A DNA stretch of 64,000 bases from Nitratireductor soli (GTDB lineage Bacteria; Pseudomonadota; Alphaproteobacteria; Rhizobiales; Rhizobiaceae), in contig NZ_LFVY01000020.1 in NCBI RefSeq assembly GCF_001050155.1, positions 38,316 through 102,315 on the forward strand, written 5' to 3'. The translations under genes were made by a program, and so were the position numbers. The notes under the pieces are model-generated. The model was not told the origin of the DNA and made no database searches. It worked only from the letters and a program-made list of their open reading frames with translations. Shown in pieces: positions 15,829-23,523 of the stretch (positions within the stretch are counted from its first letter, which is position 1; every line of letters starts with the position of its first letter).

Positions 15829-17835
15829 CTACTCGGAAGCTCCGCCCTCTTTTTTGGAACCGTACTCACTACTTACCGGCTCATCCCCGCGACCCGATTG
15901 GCCTGGGAATTCGATGATGGAGGCGTCGCCCGTCATCCGGGCTAACGCCTTCAGGAAATACGCATCGCTCTGATCCTCGGCGATTGGCTCCGCCTGTCGC
16001 TGGTCGATGGCCAGATTGCCGGCGGCGATCCGTGTCACGCGCGGGCGGATCGGCGTGGTCGTGGGCGCTTTTGGCGCGCCGCGATAGACGATGTCGGCCA
16101 GCTCCTGGGCGGACAACTTGGCGTGCGCCGCCTTTTGCGCGGCGACCGCCTTCTCGTATCCGCGCCGCGCACGATTGTGCGCGCGGCCTTGGTCGACGTC
16201 GCGGAAGCCCGTATCGCTGATGCAATCGGCGTCGCAGATCAGCATATTGTCGAGCGTGTAGACCTTGATCGGCTGATGAAGCGCATCGGGATCGAAGCGG
16301 ATTGTGACCTTCATTCCCGCGTGCTGGTTGAGGGCCGGGTGCCAGTAGCGGTTGCCCATGAAATGAACCTCGCCGCTGCCGCGCTTGGCGCGGATCGCTT
16401 CGGAAGCCAGCAGCCAAAGCGACCGCTGCGCCGCCGTTGGCCGGCGCACGATGGCCTCCGCCATTCCCGCCGCAAACGTCTCGTCGAAGCTGCGGCCCGC
16501 GCAGTTCGCCGCCTGTCGGCCTGCCTGGGCATTGTGGTCGGCGATCTGCGCTGCCACATGCTCGCGCAGGTCATCGAGCGGCACGGCCCGGCTCATATAG
16601 TTCTCGGGCTTCGCATCCGGCCGATTGCCGGTATAGGCGCCGGCACAGAATGGATGCTTGGCGATGGTGTCGGCGAGATCGCGGAAGGCGCGCTCGATCG
16701 GCTTCGACTGTCCGGAGTATGGGTTTGTGAAAACCACGTTGACGCCCAGCGCCACGAGCAGGCCCTCCGGGTCTTCTTCTTTGATCTTATGACGGTAGCG
16801 CGTGCGGTTGCCGCCGGTGATCTTCTTCGATGCGAAGGCGCGGCCGTTGTCGAACACCATCTCGTCGGGAATGCCGTAGAGCTCGACCATGTCGCCGATG
16901 GTCAGGCGCACCGCCTCCCAGGTCTCCGCCTCCGCCAGACGCCAGGAGAGGAATTTTCCGGAGAACAGGTCCTGGATGGCGATCAGCATCATGCGCACTG
17001 GCTTGTCGCTCCATGGCACGCGCACGAAGACGTCAATCTTGTGCCCGTCCATATTGACCGCCTGCATCGCCTGCATGGCCTTGCGCGAGCGCCGCTGCGC
17101 GGGATAGAGCGTCTTCGCCATTTCCTTGCCGGAGCGTGCCAGCACCTGCACGGCCTTCGGCACCTCCGCCTCCAGGCGGCGGCGCAAGGCCCGTTCCGAG
17201 GCGATCGGCGACCAGCCCTTGAGGCTGGCTGCCTTGGTCATGCGGCGGTAGCACGATGTGAAGCTGGGCTTCTCCGGCCGCAGGAAATCGGATTTGAGAA
17301 AGTCGAAGGCACGTACATCGCATGCTGCCCGGTCCGACACCGGCTTGTAGGCCGGCGCCAGTGCGGCAAGCCAGTCCTCGCGCGCATAGCCCTTCACCAT
17401 GGCCAGCCAGTTGAACAATGTTGCGCGCGAAACGCCGAACCGCCGTGCAGCCATGGTCGCCGCCGCGTCGACGCAGATGCCTCCGGCGCGCAGTTCTTCC
17501 GCTTTAGCCACCGCCTGCAAACGCCATTCACAGGCGTCTTTCTGCCCTTTCGACAGGCCCTCGAAACGCTCCCACAGAGCGTTCCTGCGCTTGGTCGCTT
17601 CGTGATCGGCCGGCGGCGGCGTCTCGTCATGCAGCACATAAAGCCGTGCTTGCGCGGCAGGCGGCAGCAGGTTCACATGATATTCCCAACCGCCGCCCTG
17701 GCGCTGGGCCTGGCGCGCCAGCCCGGAATGCTTCCAACCCTGTGCCCTGGCGTATGCATCCATACCGCTTTTGCTCTGCGGCAGGTCCGGCAAATGCGCG
17801 GCAGCCAGTTCGGGGATCGTAAACCACACCTTCAT
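15829..17835 (-). CDS. MuA-type DDE transposase
   Basis: A 668-residue transposase, close to the 663 of MuA. The N-terminal part is a MuA-type DNA-binding region (FTIPELAAAHLPDLPQSKSG) followed by a second helical binding domain with FGVSRATLFNWLAMVKG. The catalytic triad is visible: D263 (NMDGHKIDVFVRV), D329 (EMVFDNGRAF) and E381 (GQSKPIERAFRDL), at spacings like MuA D269/D336/E392. The ATG overlaps the upstream stop as ATGA. It should drive integration and replicative transposition by pairing the phage ends. Confidence 0.93.
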   Translation of the reverse strand: MKVWFTIPELAAAHLPDLPQSKSGMDAYARAQGWKHSGLARQAQRQGGGWEYHVNLLPPAAQARLYVLHDETPPPADHEATKRRNALWERFEGLSKGQKDACEWRLQAVAKAEELRAGGICVDAAATMAARRFGVSRATLFNWLAMVKGYAREDWLAALAPAYKPVSDRAACDVRAFDFLKSDFLRPEKPSFTSCYRRMTKAASLKGWSPIASERALRRRLEAEVPKAVQVLARSGKEMAKTLYPAQRRSRKAMQAMQAVNMDGHKIDVFVRVPWSDKPVRMMLIAIQDLFSGKFLSWRLAEAETWEAVRLTIGDMVELYGIPDEMVFDNGRAFASKKITGGNRTRYRHKIKEEDPEGLLVALGVNVVFTNPYSGQSKPIERAFRDLADTIAKHPFCAGAYTGNRPDAKPENYMSRAVPLDDLREHVAAQIADHNAQAGRQAANCAGRSFDETFAAGMAEAIVRRPTAAQRSLWLLASEAIRAKRGSGEVHFMGNRYWHPALNQHAGMKVTIRFDPDALHQPIKVYTLDNMLICDADCISDTGFRDVDQGRAHNRARRGYEKAVAAQKAAHAKLSAQELADIVYRGAPKAPTTTPIRPRVTRIAAGNLAIDQRQAEPIAEDQSDAYFLKALARMTGDASIIEFPGQSGRGDEPVSSEYGSKKEGGASE

Positions 17836-18296
17836 GCCCGCGCCCTCCGCTTGATGGTGACGGGGATGGATCGCAGCGATTTCAATTCTTTGGCGATCGC
17901 TCCCTGTTCCTGTTGCAGCCGCGCAATCTCCGCCAGCCGGGCCTCGTCGCCTTCGAGCAGGATCAGACCTTCCTCCGCCACCGCCATGTCCCACAGCCAT
18001 GTGGCGCCGGTTGCGCGCACGAACGCCTTGAAGCGCACGAGGCTGATGTCGTGTCCCTCTTTGCTTTCGGCCGTGTAGGCGTCGAGCACGGCCTTGCTGA
18101 TCGACGGCAGGCCGAGATACTGCGCCATGCGCGCGGCGATGGCCGGCCGATCGTGAGGGCATTCGCGGATTGCTTGCGCCATGCCGCGTTTCAGCTTGGC
18201 GCGGAAACGGGCAAGGTCGATCTGTGCGGACGGCGCGCGCACGGGAAAGATGGGCTCGCGAAACAGGTCGAGCTGGCCGGGATGGCGTTTGGTCAT
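17832..18296 (-). CDS. Transposable-phage early protein, unknown
   Basis: A 154-residue protein between the ParB-like and transposase genes, with ATGA overlaps on both sides. It begins with TKRHPGQLDLFREPIF and continues with helical segments (RFRAKLKRGMAQAIRECPHD) and a C-terminal coiled region ending in basic residues (VTIKRRARA). Proteins of this type occur next to the transposase in other transposable phages, but I do not know a function. Confidence 0.65.
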   Translation of the reverse strand: MTKRHPGQLDLFREPIFPVRAPSAQIDLARFRAKLKRGMAQAIRECPHDRPAIAARMAQYLGLPSISKAVLDAYTAESKEGHDISLVRFKAFVRATGATWLWDMAVAEEGLILLEGDEARLAEIARLQQEQGAIAKELKSLRSIPVTIKRRARA

Positions 18297-19186
18297 GCGA
18301 TCAGTTCCTCCGGCACGGTCCCGAACCGTTCGGCCAGGACGGCCTTCTGTTCGTCCGTCAGGATGTCCATGATTTCCAGTTCGGAGAGCACCTGCCAGCG
18401 GGCGCTTCCCGGCAGGCAGCGCCAGTTGCGCAGGATGGTCCCGAACGCCTTCTGTGCCGCCGGCGCTTCCGGCCGCGCGGTCGCCTGCATGAACTGGCTG
18501 GGGTCTTTCTCGTCACCGATCCAGCGCGCCAGCGCCGCCTGGCGGGCTGGTTCCCAGCCGGCCACCTTCAGGAGGAAGCTCTGATTGTCGGCCTCGGGCG
18601 TGCCGTGCAGGCACTCCCGCAGGGACGGAATGAGGTTGCGGGCAATGCGGTGCGCCCTCTTGATCGCATCAACGGACACGCCAAGCCGTTCCGCCGCATA
18701 TACGGAGAAGCCATTGGCGGCTTCATCGGCGATCAATTGGAGCAAGTTGCTCGAATTGTCGATCAAAGGGGCAACTTGCCCCTTTGATTTTTGGTCGCCG
18801 CCGCGCGCGATCTTCCCGTGCCGCTTCTCGAACACGTCGCGGTAGCTCTGCACCGCGATTGCCCGGTCGAGCACCGACAGGTCGTTGCGAAACAGGTTCT
18901 CTTCCACCTCGATCAGGACGGCCTCGTCCTTGTCGGCGTCCACCACCAGTGCCGCAATGTTGTCTTCCTGCAGGAGTGCCAGCGCGTGCAGCCGGTGCGC
19001 GCCGGCCACCAGGGTAAACTTGAACTTGCCCCGTGCCGCCGGCGTGGCGCGCACGGTGATCGGGTTGAGCAGGCCGTGCTCGACGATTGACGCCTGCATG
19101 GCCAGCACCTGGTCTTCGTCCACTGCCCGCAGGCGTGTCGGTACGACGATCTCCGCGATGGGGATTTGCTTGTACTCTGCGCTCAC
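18293..19186 (-). CDS. ParB/Spo0J-like nuclease-domain protein
   Basis: A 297-residue protein. The N-terminal ParB domain spans about residues 5-100, with IPIAEIVVPTRLRAVDED, GLLNPITVRA and the GAHRLHALALL variant of the GxxR motif. The central helix-turn-helix region follows (GFSVYAAERLGVSVDAIKRA). I chose a GTG start because it overlaps the upstream stop as GTGA. No ParA partner is visible. ParB-like proteins in transposable phages may act in DNA segregation, regulation or nuclease activity; which applies here is unknown. Confidence 0.82.
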   Translation of the reverse strand: MSAEYKQIPIAEIVVPTRLRAVDEDQVLAMQASIVEHGLLNPITVRATPAARGKFKFTLVAGAHRLHALALLQEDNIAALVVDADKDEAVLIEVEENLFRNDLSVLDRAIAVQSYRDVFEKRHGKIARGGDQKSKGQVAPLIDNSSNLLQLIADEAANGFSVYAAERLGVSVDAIKRAHRIARNLIPSLRECLHGTPEADNQSFLLKVAGWEPARQAALARWIGDEKDPSQFMQATARPEAPAAQKAFGTILRNWRCLPGSARWQVLSELEIMDILTDEQKAVLAERFGTVPEELIA

Positions 19187-19530
19187 GCTGCATCCTCCAT
19201 GCGGGCGTCGACCAGTTCGCCGGCCCGCTTTGCGATCATTCGGTAATGGGTTTCGAAAGCTGCTGTTTCGAGCCGGCAATCCACCGTCGCCAGCGCGCGG
19301 TTGATCGCTTCGCGGGAGCGCTGCTGCATCTCCACGACGCGGCGCTTTGGCAGCCCGAAGCGTGCCACCATCAGGTGGATGGCCACCTGCCGCGCGAGCG
19401 CGGCGTCGAACAAGTCGTGTGGCGGCTCGATGATGTCGCGCACCGCCAGATGCGGAAAGCCTTCCGCGACCGCCAGAACGCAAGCGTGAAACAGTGCGTC
19501 ATGCACGTCGCGCTCGTTATGCCGGTTCAT
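19183..19530 (-). CDS. Small phage early protein, possibly DnaA-C-like
   Basis: A 115-residue protein with ATGA at its start and GTGA at its end. The segment ALARQVAIHLMVARFGLPKR, then VVEMQQRSREAINRALATVD, resembles the helix arrangement of DnaA domain IV, but the DHT signature is replaced by QRSREAINRA. The similarity is weak and may only reflect a helix-turn-helix. Confidence 0.5.
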   Translation of the reverse strand: MNRHNERDVHDALFHACVLAVAEGFPHLAVRDIIEPPHDLFDAALARQVAIHLMVARFGLPKRRVVEMQQRSREAINRALATVDCRLETAAFETHYRMIAKRAGELVDARMEDAA

Positions 19531-19664
19531 GGCTGCATGATCCCGATGCAAGCGACGACGGCTGCGATCAGCGCCATCACCGCGAACCAGAAGACCAGCG
19601 CCACGTCCAGCGCCTGGCGCACGCGCTGGCGCCGCATAAGCAGGATTGTTGTGTCGATATTCAT
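19527..19664 (-). CDS. Very small phage membrane protein
   Basis: A 45-residue protein with a basic N-terminus (LLMRRQRVRQALDVA) and one membrane segment (LVFWFAVMALIAAVVACIGI). Its stop overlaps the next ATG. No strong ribosome site is visible. It might act in superinfection exclusion, but nothing in the sequence proves this. Confidence 0.45.
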   Translation of the reverse strand: MNIDTTILLMRRQRVRQALDVALVFWFAVMALIAAVVACIGIMQP

Positions 19665-19843
19665 GGTGACTATAGGCGTTGCCGGCAGGCAGGGCCTGCG
19701 CGATGATGGGGATGTGGCGCTGGTGAGTCGCCTGCGGACTGACAGCCGGCGCGGTCGCTCTTCACAGAGTGCTTGCCGCGTTGCCGGTTTGAACACCGGA
19801 TGGCAAAGGCTAGAGCAGCCCTGCGGTTCACCAGCGCCACGCC

Positions 19844-20131
19844 TCATGCGGCATCCTTTTGGGAGGAGGAGGAAGGATTGCCGCGCGAGGATGCGAATTC
19901 GGGTTTCAATATGTGGGGGCGCCGTTTCGGGTAACGCCTGGGAAAAAGGCGCTCGACCGGCTCGCCGATGAAGTCGGCGATGGCGCGCTCGACCTTTTCA
20001 TTCGGCCGGGTCCAGATGTTTCTGACGGAGTTCCGGCTGATATCGTAATGTGCGGCGAGGCCGGCGAGCGTCATGCCCTGTCGCCGCAGTGTAGCGAGTA
20101 TCGAATGACGGTCCCATTCGTGGGTGCTCAT
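19844..20131 (-). CDS. ner: Ner-like DNA-binding protein
   Basis: A 95-residue regulator of the Ner/Nlp (SfsB) type. The helix-turn-helix HSILATLRRQGMTLAGLAAH, then YDISRNSVRNIW, is followed by ERAIADFIGEPVERLFPRRY, the family hallmark. An AAGGAG ribosome site precedes the ATG. In Mu, Ner shuts off early and repressor transcription. This gene is divergent from the repressor and first in the early operon, as in Mu. Between 19,665 and 19,843 I see no further gene. Confidence 0.85.
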   Translation of the reverse strand: MSTHEWDRHSILATLRRQGMTLAGLAAHYDISRNSVRNIWTRPNEKVERAIADFIGEPVERLFPRRYPKRRPHILKPEFASSRGNPSSSSQKDAA

Positions 20132-20231
20132 CGGTATCTCCTTGTGAAGCGGGTGCTGCAACACCCGCTTTTTGAGGGTCTGTATTGTGCAATTGTCGCT
20201 GTTCAAATCAGGCGACACAGATAGGGATAGT

Positions 20232-20258
20232 GTCGGATAAGACTTTTGTAAAGTCGGA
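20232..20258. promoter_or_regulatory. Candidate repressor/Ner operator between divergent genes
   Basis: In the 150-base gap between ner and the repressor gene lies a dyad, GACTTT-TGT-AAAGTC (20,241-20,255). Two direct copies of GTCGGA lie at 20,232 and 20,253, 21 bases or two helical turns apart. Both the early and repressor promoters should lie here. The assignment is by position and symmetry only. Confidence 0.5.
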
Positions 20259-20281
20259 AATGACATTATTGGCGTGAGCTA

Positions 20282-20800
20282 TTGGCAAGGCCGGAGATTG
20301 AGCCGAAGACAGAACTTGGCCGGCGTTTCCGTGAGGTACGGCGGCGGCTTAATGATCCAGAGCGAAGCGAATTCGCGAAAAAGATCGGCCTCAACACGAG
20401 TACCGTGGCGAAGTACGAACGCGGCGAGGCAGAGCCAACCGCTTCTGCGCTGGCCGCTTACAATCAGAACCTCGGCGTTAATGCCAACTGGTTGGTGACC
20501 GGCCAAGGCGAGGTGTTCGACGATCCGTCAAAAGCGCCGCCGGTCGCATTCGATGGCTGGACTATGCGGCGCATGGCGGTCGTCGTGACAGCGACCTACA
20601 AGGAGGCCGGCGATCCGATCACGCCGGAGAACGTCGCTGTCGAGGCGGGCAATTTATACAATGAGCTGGTCGGTCTCGTTGTCGATCCGGCGGATCGCGA
20701 CGAGGTGCTGGCGGCTTTGCCACTCCTGCGTCGCCGGCTCAAGAAGCGCTTGGCTGAGGCGGCGTCCGAGCCAGGTTCAGGCAAACGCTCGGTTTCATAA
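20282..20800 (+). CDS. Phage repressor, Cro/C1-type helix-turn-helix
   Basis: A 172-residue protein. Residues 10-60 are an HTH_3 domain (RSEFAKKIGLNTSTVAKYER, GEAEPTASALAAY) followed by NLGVNANWLVTGQGEVF, typical of Cro/C1 repressors. There is no LexA-type protease domain, so control is probably not by self-cleavage. The only plausible start in the frame is a TTG with a poor ribosome site, suggesting low expression. It is the only phage regulatory gene on the plus strand and diverges from ner. Confidence 0.8.
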   Translation: MARPEIEPKTELGRRFREVRRRLNDPERSEFAKKIGLNTSTVAKYERGEAEPTASALAAYNQNLGVNANWLVTGQGEVFDDPSKAPPVAFDGWTMRRMAVVVTATYKEAGDPITPENVAVEAGNLYNELVGLVVDPADRDEVLAALPLLRRRLKKRLAEAASEPGSGKRSVS

Positions 20801-20910
20801 TCGTTCACACCATCATCGTGGCAGTATTCTGGAGCGCGTTGCTTACGCGTGGCTTGCCCGATGGTAGTGTTTCATGGTTTTTACAATTGGGGATGGTGGA
20901 AGGGGGAATT

Positions 20911-21357
20911 ATGAAGAACACATTGGCACTCGCGGCGGTGGGCTTGTTGCTTGCCGGATGCATTTCGCAGGACGTGAAACTCTATCCTGTCGAAGGACCG
21001 CTCGCCGGGCAGGTTCCGCTTCCAGTGGTCCAGGCCAAGGCCGTCGGCGTGGAGACCAACAGCGGTCCACTGTCGCTGACACTGCCAAGCGGCGAGAAAT
21101 GCCAGGGCACATGGTCTTCTGTCGCTCCGAGGTTTCAGACCGTTTCGACAGGATCGCTTTTCAGCAGCTACGGCGGTGCGATCTTTGGGTCGGGCGTCAC
21201 GACTGGCAATGTGGCCGGCGTGAATAAGGGACACGCATTCCTGTCATGCTCGGCCGGCACCACGATTGATGCCGAGTTCTTCACCGGCAGCGGCACCGCC
21301 AACGGCTACGGTATCGCCAAGGACAGCCAGGGCAACGTCTACAAGATGCTCTTCTAG
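20911..21357 (+). CDS. Lipoprotein, unknown (possible prophage moron)
   Basis: A 148-residue lipoprotein with signal peptide and lipobox (LALAAVGLLLAGC). The mature part is Gly/Ser/Thr rich (GSLFSSYGGAIFGSGVTTGN) and contains a conserved-looking SGEKCQGTWSSVAP segment with two Cys. A GGAAGGGGG site precedes the ATG. It lies between the repressor and the inferred left phage end, so it may be a lysogenic-conversion gene expressed from the prophage. If the phage end is nearer the repressor it would instead be a host gene. Confidence 0.7.
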   Translation: MKNTLALAAVGLLLAGCISQDVKLYPVEGPLAGQVPLPVVQAKAVGVETNSGPLSLTLPSGEKCQGTWSSVAPRFQTVSTGSLFSSYGGAIFGSGVTTGNVAGVNKGHAFLSCSAGTTIDAEFFTGSGTANGYGIAKDSQGNVYKMLF

Positions 21358-21555
21358 CAGCGGACACTTATTGTCCGGGTTTTCGCCGGCCTTTCGAGCG
21401 ATAAGCTACTGTTTCAATGAATGTTTCTGGCCGCCTCAAGCAAGGTATCCGATGATCGGGAACTTAAAATTGCCTTCGCTGTCGGTTTTGGCGTCGCCAG
21501 GTGCGCGCGTCGGATGCGTCGCTTCAAAACGAAATGCCTTGTTCCCTGCGGCTTT

Positions 21556-21874
21556 GAGGCGCGTTTGAAAGCTTCTCGTCGATTTTGAAAGTCCGATTGA
21601 GCCTTTCGCCCTTCCGCGCCATCGATCGCCGGGATCAGCCGTTTTCCCGGCGATCAGGTGACAAACGCGCTCCCCACGTTCCCCGCCGCGTCCCCACATT
21701 AACCCATTGTTCTACCTGACACTTCCCCACCGAACCACGCCTCTCTCCGCGTGTCCCCGGAACTCCAGTATCTGGTGACAAACTACATCGGTCGCGCGTT
21801 TCAAAGCACCGCTACTGGGTTCGTGCTGCTCCAAAACCTGCTGTCAAAGTTCCAGAAACGCGCGACCGGCTACA
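21556..21874. repeat. Candidate left-end transposase-binding repeats and terminus of the prophage
   Basis: A perfect 14-bp inverted repeat occurs at 21,789-21,802 (CGGTCGCGCGTTTC) and 21,855-21,868. A related copy, CGCGTTTGAAAGC, lies at 21,560-21,572 and matches 21,795-21,807 in 12 of 13 positions. The decamer GGTGACAAAC also recurs near 21,657 and 21,777. Read on the minus strand, TGTAGCCGGTCGCGCG begins at 21,874, giving the 5'-TG terminus expected of Mu-type ends. A further 10-bp hairpin (GATCGCCGGG) lies at 21,624-21,655. There is no gene between 21,358 and 22,135. Confidence 0.5.
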
Positions 21875-22135
21875 ATGAGCGAGCCGTTCAGCGTGGGCTT
21901 CGATCTTTTCGGGCTGTGTCAGTTTCAATTCGCGTCGGCGATATTGCCTGCGCTCAACCCAGTTGTGGATCGGAGTTATCCCAATGCTAGATTGTATAAT
22001 CTTCGCCCTGCAAACAGTCGTGTCGGGAAAAAATGTTGCGCGGGGGGATCGAGAGATCCGGTAGGCAGCGGAGGGCGATCCTTGCGGGTCGGCCTTTTTT
22101 GTGCCGATCATGCTGCCGGATCGGGGGATCGCGCC

Positions 22136-22516
22136 ATGGGCAAGCAAGAAATCCAGAAGTTGATCGACGAGGAGAAGCCCGGGTTTGACTACGCGCGGAT
22201 GTTTCTGACGACAGTCGCGTGGTGGACTGTTCTAATTTTCGTGGCGTCCGCTATCCTTGGCAAGCCAGTGACGATGACGTGGGCGATTTGGGTTCTTGCC
22301 CCTCTTTGGCTCGTCGGAGCTTTGTTCGGCATCTATCTCGCGTTCCGCCTCAATTTTCTGACGGAAAGGATTAGCGATGACCTCTTGGATGGCGCCGCAG
22401 GGATGCCCGTCTGGCTTCGATGGCCGTTCCGGCTGGTTGTCGCCATGATGCCCCTTGCCTGTTCGTCTATTGTGGTCTGGGCGCTGTTATTCGCCAACCT
22501 TGGGACTGCGAGGTGA
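22136..22516 (+). CDS. Small membrane protein, unknown
   Basis: A 126-residue protein with three predicted membrane segments (TTVAWWTVLIFVASAIL; MTWAIWVLAPLWLVGALFGI; FRLVVAMMPLACSSIVVWAL). A charged N-terminus (KQEIQKLIDEEKPGFDYARM) precedes them. The start follows a long leader of about 260 bases that contains GC hairpins and a T6 run near 22,095, so expression may be attenuated. No family is recognised. It lies just outside the inferred prophage end. Confidence 0.65.
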   Translation: MGKQEIQKLIDEEKPGFDYARMFLTTVAWWTVLIFVASAILGKPVTMTWAIWVLAPLWLVGALFGIYLAFRLNFLTERISDDLLDGAAGMPVWLRWPFRLVVAMMPLACSSIVVWALLFANLGTAR

Positions 22517-22524
22517 TCAGAAAT

Positions 22525-22548
22525 GGGAGGCCGCCGGGCCTCCCTTTC
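22525..22548 (+). terminator. Rho-independent terminator after the small membrane gene
   Basis: An 8-bp perfect stem (GGGAGGCC, loop GCCG, GGCCTCCC) followed by TTTC lies 9 bases past the stop codon. The rest of the gap to 22,864 contains A/T-rich sequence at 22,600-22,632 and GC-rich sequence with no gene I can support. Confidence 0.75.
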
Positions 22549-22864
22549 GCTGCTCAAAGTTTGAAAGTTCTACGGGCCCTTACGGACCCTTTTCGGTTGC
22601 TTTTTTCTAAATATTTGATTTAATTAATTTTTTACGCGTCTCCGGGCCCACCATTCTCCATATCTCACGGCCGTTCGCTTCGCTCACGCCTCCGATGGGG
22701 CGGGCGAAAGCCCGGGCCGCAGTCGCGGCCTTGTTTCGGTTCGAGGGTTCTCCTCTCACCTCCACCAAAACCCTTATGCCACAAGGCGCCCATGGGTGGA
22801 ACAGGCTCCATCCTTCGGTCGTTGAGACGTGCCGTCCGGGGCAATGGAGCATATTTATCTCACG

Positions 22865-23359
22865 TCAATGATCGTGTCCTGCGTGGCTGTGGGCGCGGGC
22901 GTTGGGAGCCTCCACGGAAACGTGGATTTCCATATGGCCGGTGTCGAATTCGAGTTCGATTTCGAATTCATCGCCTTGTTTGAGCGGCGCGCCGAGACCG
23001 TCAAGGCGGATTGCCGCTCCCTCGGGCATGAGCGCCATCTTGCCGCCGGCCTTGACCGGAACCGACGGCAATATTTCATAGACGCCTTCACCGGCGCTGT
23101 TCAGCCGGAAGCCGACCAGAGCCGTGTCGCTGCCGACGGCGCTGTCGCCGCCGACAAGTTGCGCGTCGCGCGCTCCGCTGTTTTCGATGTCGCAGAAGAC
23201 ATAGGCGGTTCCACCATCGGTGGCGCGGGTCCATGCATGGACGACGCGCAAACCCTGCAGAGTGCCGACATGGTGATCATGGTCCTCAGCGGCGGCGGAC
23301 GCGGCGAAGGTCAACGCGGCAGCGGTGGCTATGCTGGCAACGGCAAGGCGGTGGATCAT
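22865..23359 (-). CDS. Exported PCuAC-like protein with His-rich tails
   Basis: A 164-residue exported protein: signal peptide (residues 1-24, SIATAAALTFAASAAA), a His-rich N-terminus (EDHDHHVG), a beta fold like PCuAC copper chaperones (GLRVVHAWTRATDGGTAYVF; LKQGDEFEIELEF) and a His-rich end (HSHAGHDH). The usual PCuAC ligands are missing: the LH...GVMxM region reads LVGFRLNSAGEGVYEILP and the HxML region reads AAIRLDGL. Metal binding may have moved to the tails. It lies downstream of an FtsX-like permease and ATPase, so it probably serves metal trafficking in the periplasm. Confidence 0.75.
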   Translation of the reverse strand: MIHRLAVASIATAAALTFAASAAAEDHDHHVGTLQGLRVVHAWTRATDGGTAYVFCDIENSGARDAQLVGGDSAVGSDTALVGFRLNSAGEGVYEILPSVPVKAGGKMALMPEGAAIRLDGLGAPLKQGDEFEIELEFDTGHMEIHVSVEAPNARAHSHAGHDH

Positions 23360-23523
23360 GGTGATTCTCCTGTCAGGCCCGATGGCCGGTTTGTGACGTC
23401 GTTTCAACTAAGCGAGGAAAGCTGCAATCAGATGAAATCCAGGCGCGGGCCGGGTGTGCATATGCGTGTGTGCAGCTTAGGCGGTGATCGTGCAGGAACC
23501 CATTTCTTTGCCGCACGCCGCGA

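Larger units (their letters stand above)
1..21874. mobile_element. Mu-like transposable prophage with HK97-type head genes (partial)
   Basis: About 35 genes, almost all on the minus strand, form one block with translational-coupling junctions. The early side carries a repressor, a Ner-like protein, MuA- and MuB-type transposition proteins, GemA and Mor. The late side carries endolysin, spanins, Mu gp27/gp28-type terminases and then HK97-type portal, protease and capsid genes. Tail genes must lie beyond the left edge. The right-hand limit is inferred from inverted repeats at 21,789-21,868 and a minus-strand 5'-TG terminus at 21,874. The identity of the block is clear. The exact end is an inference that needs the opposite phage end to confirm. 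Confidence 0.88.

Noticed and set aside
21812..22147. 111-codon minus-strand frame across the inferred phage end (contains PIHNWVERRQYRRRE)
   Set aside because: It crosses the inferred phage boundary and leader hairpins, and only a short stretch looks protein-like. It could be host gene debris at the target site but cannot be supported.
22739..22767. Sequence resembling a tRNA or tmRNA 3' end (GGTTCGAG ... CTCCACCA)
   Set aside because: The T-arm does not pair with correct spacing and no matching acceptor 5' strand or anticodon arm is present upstream.
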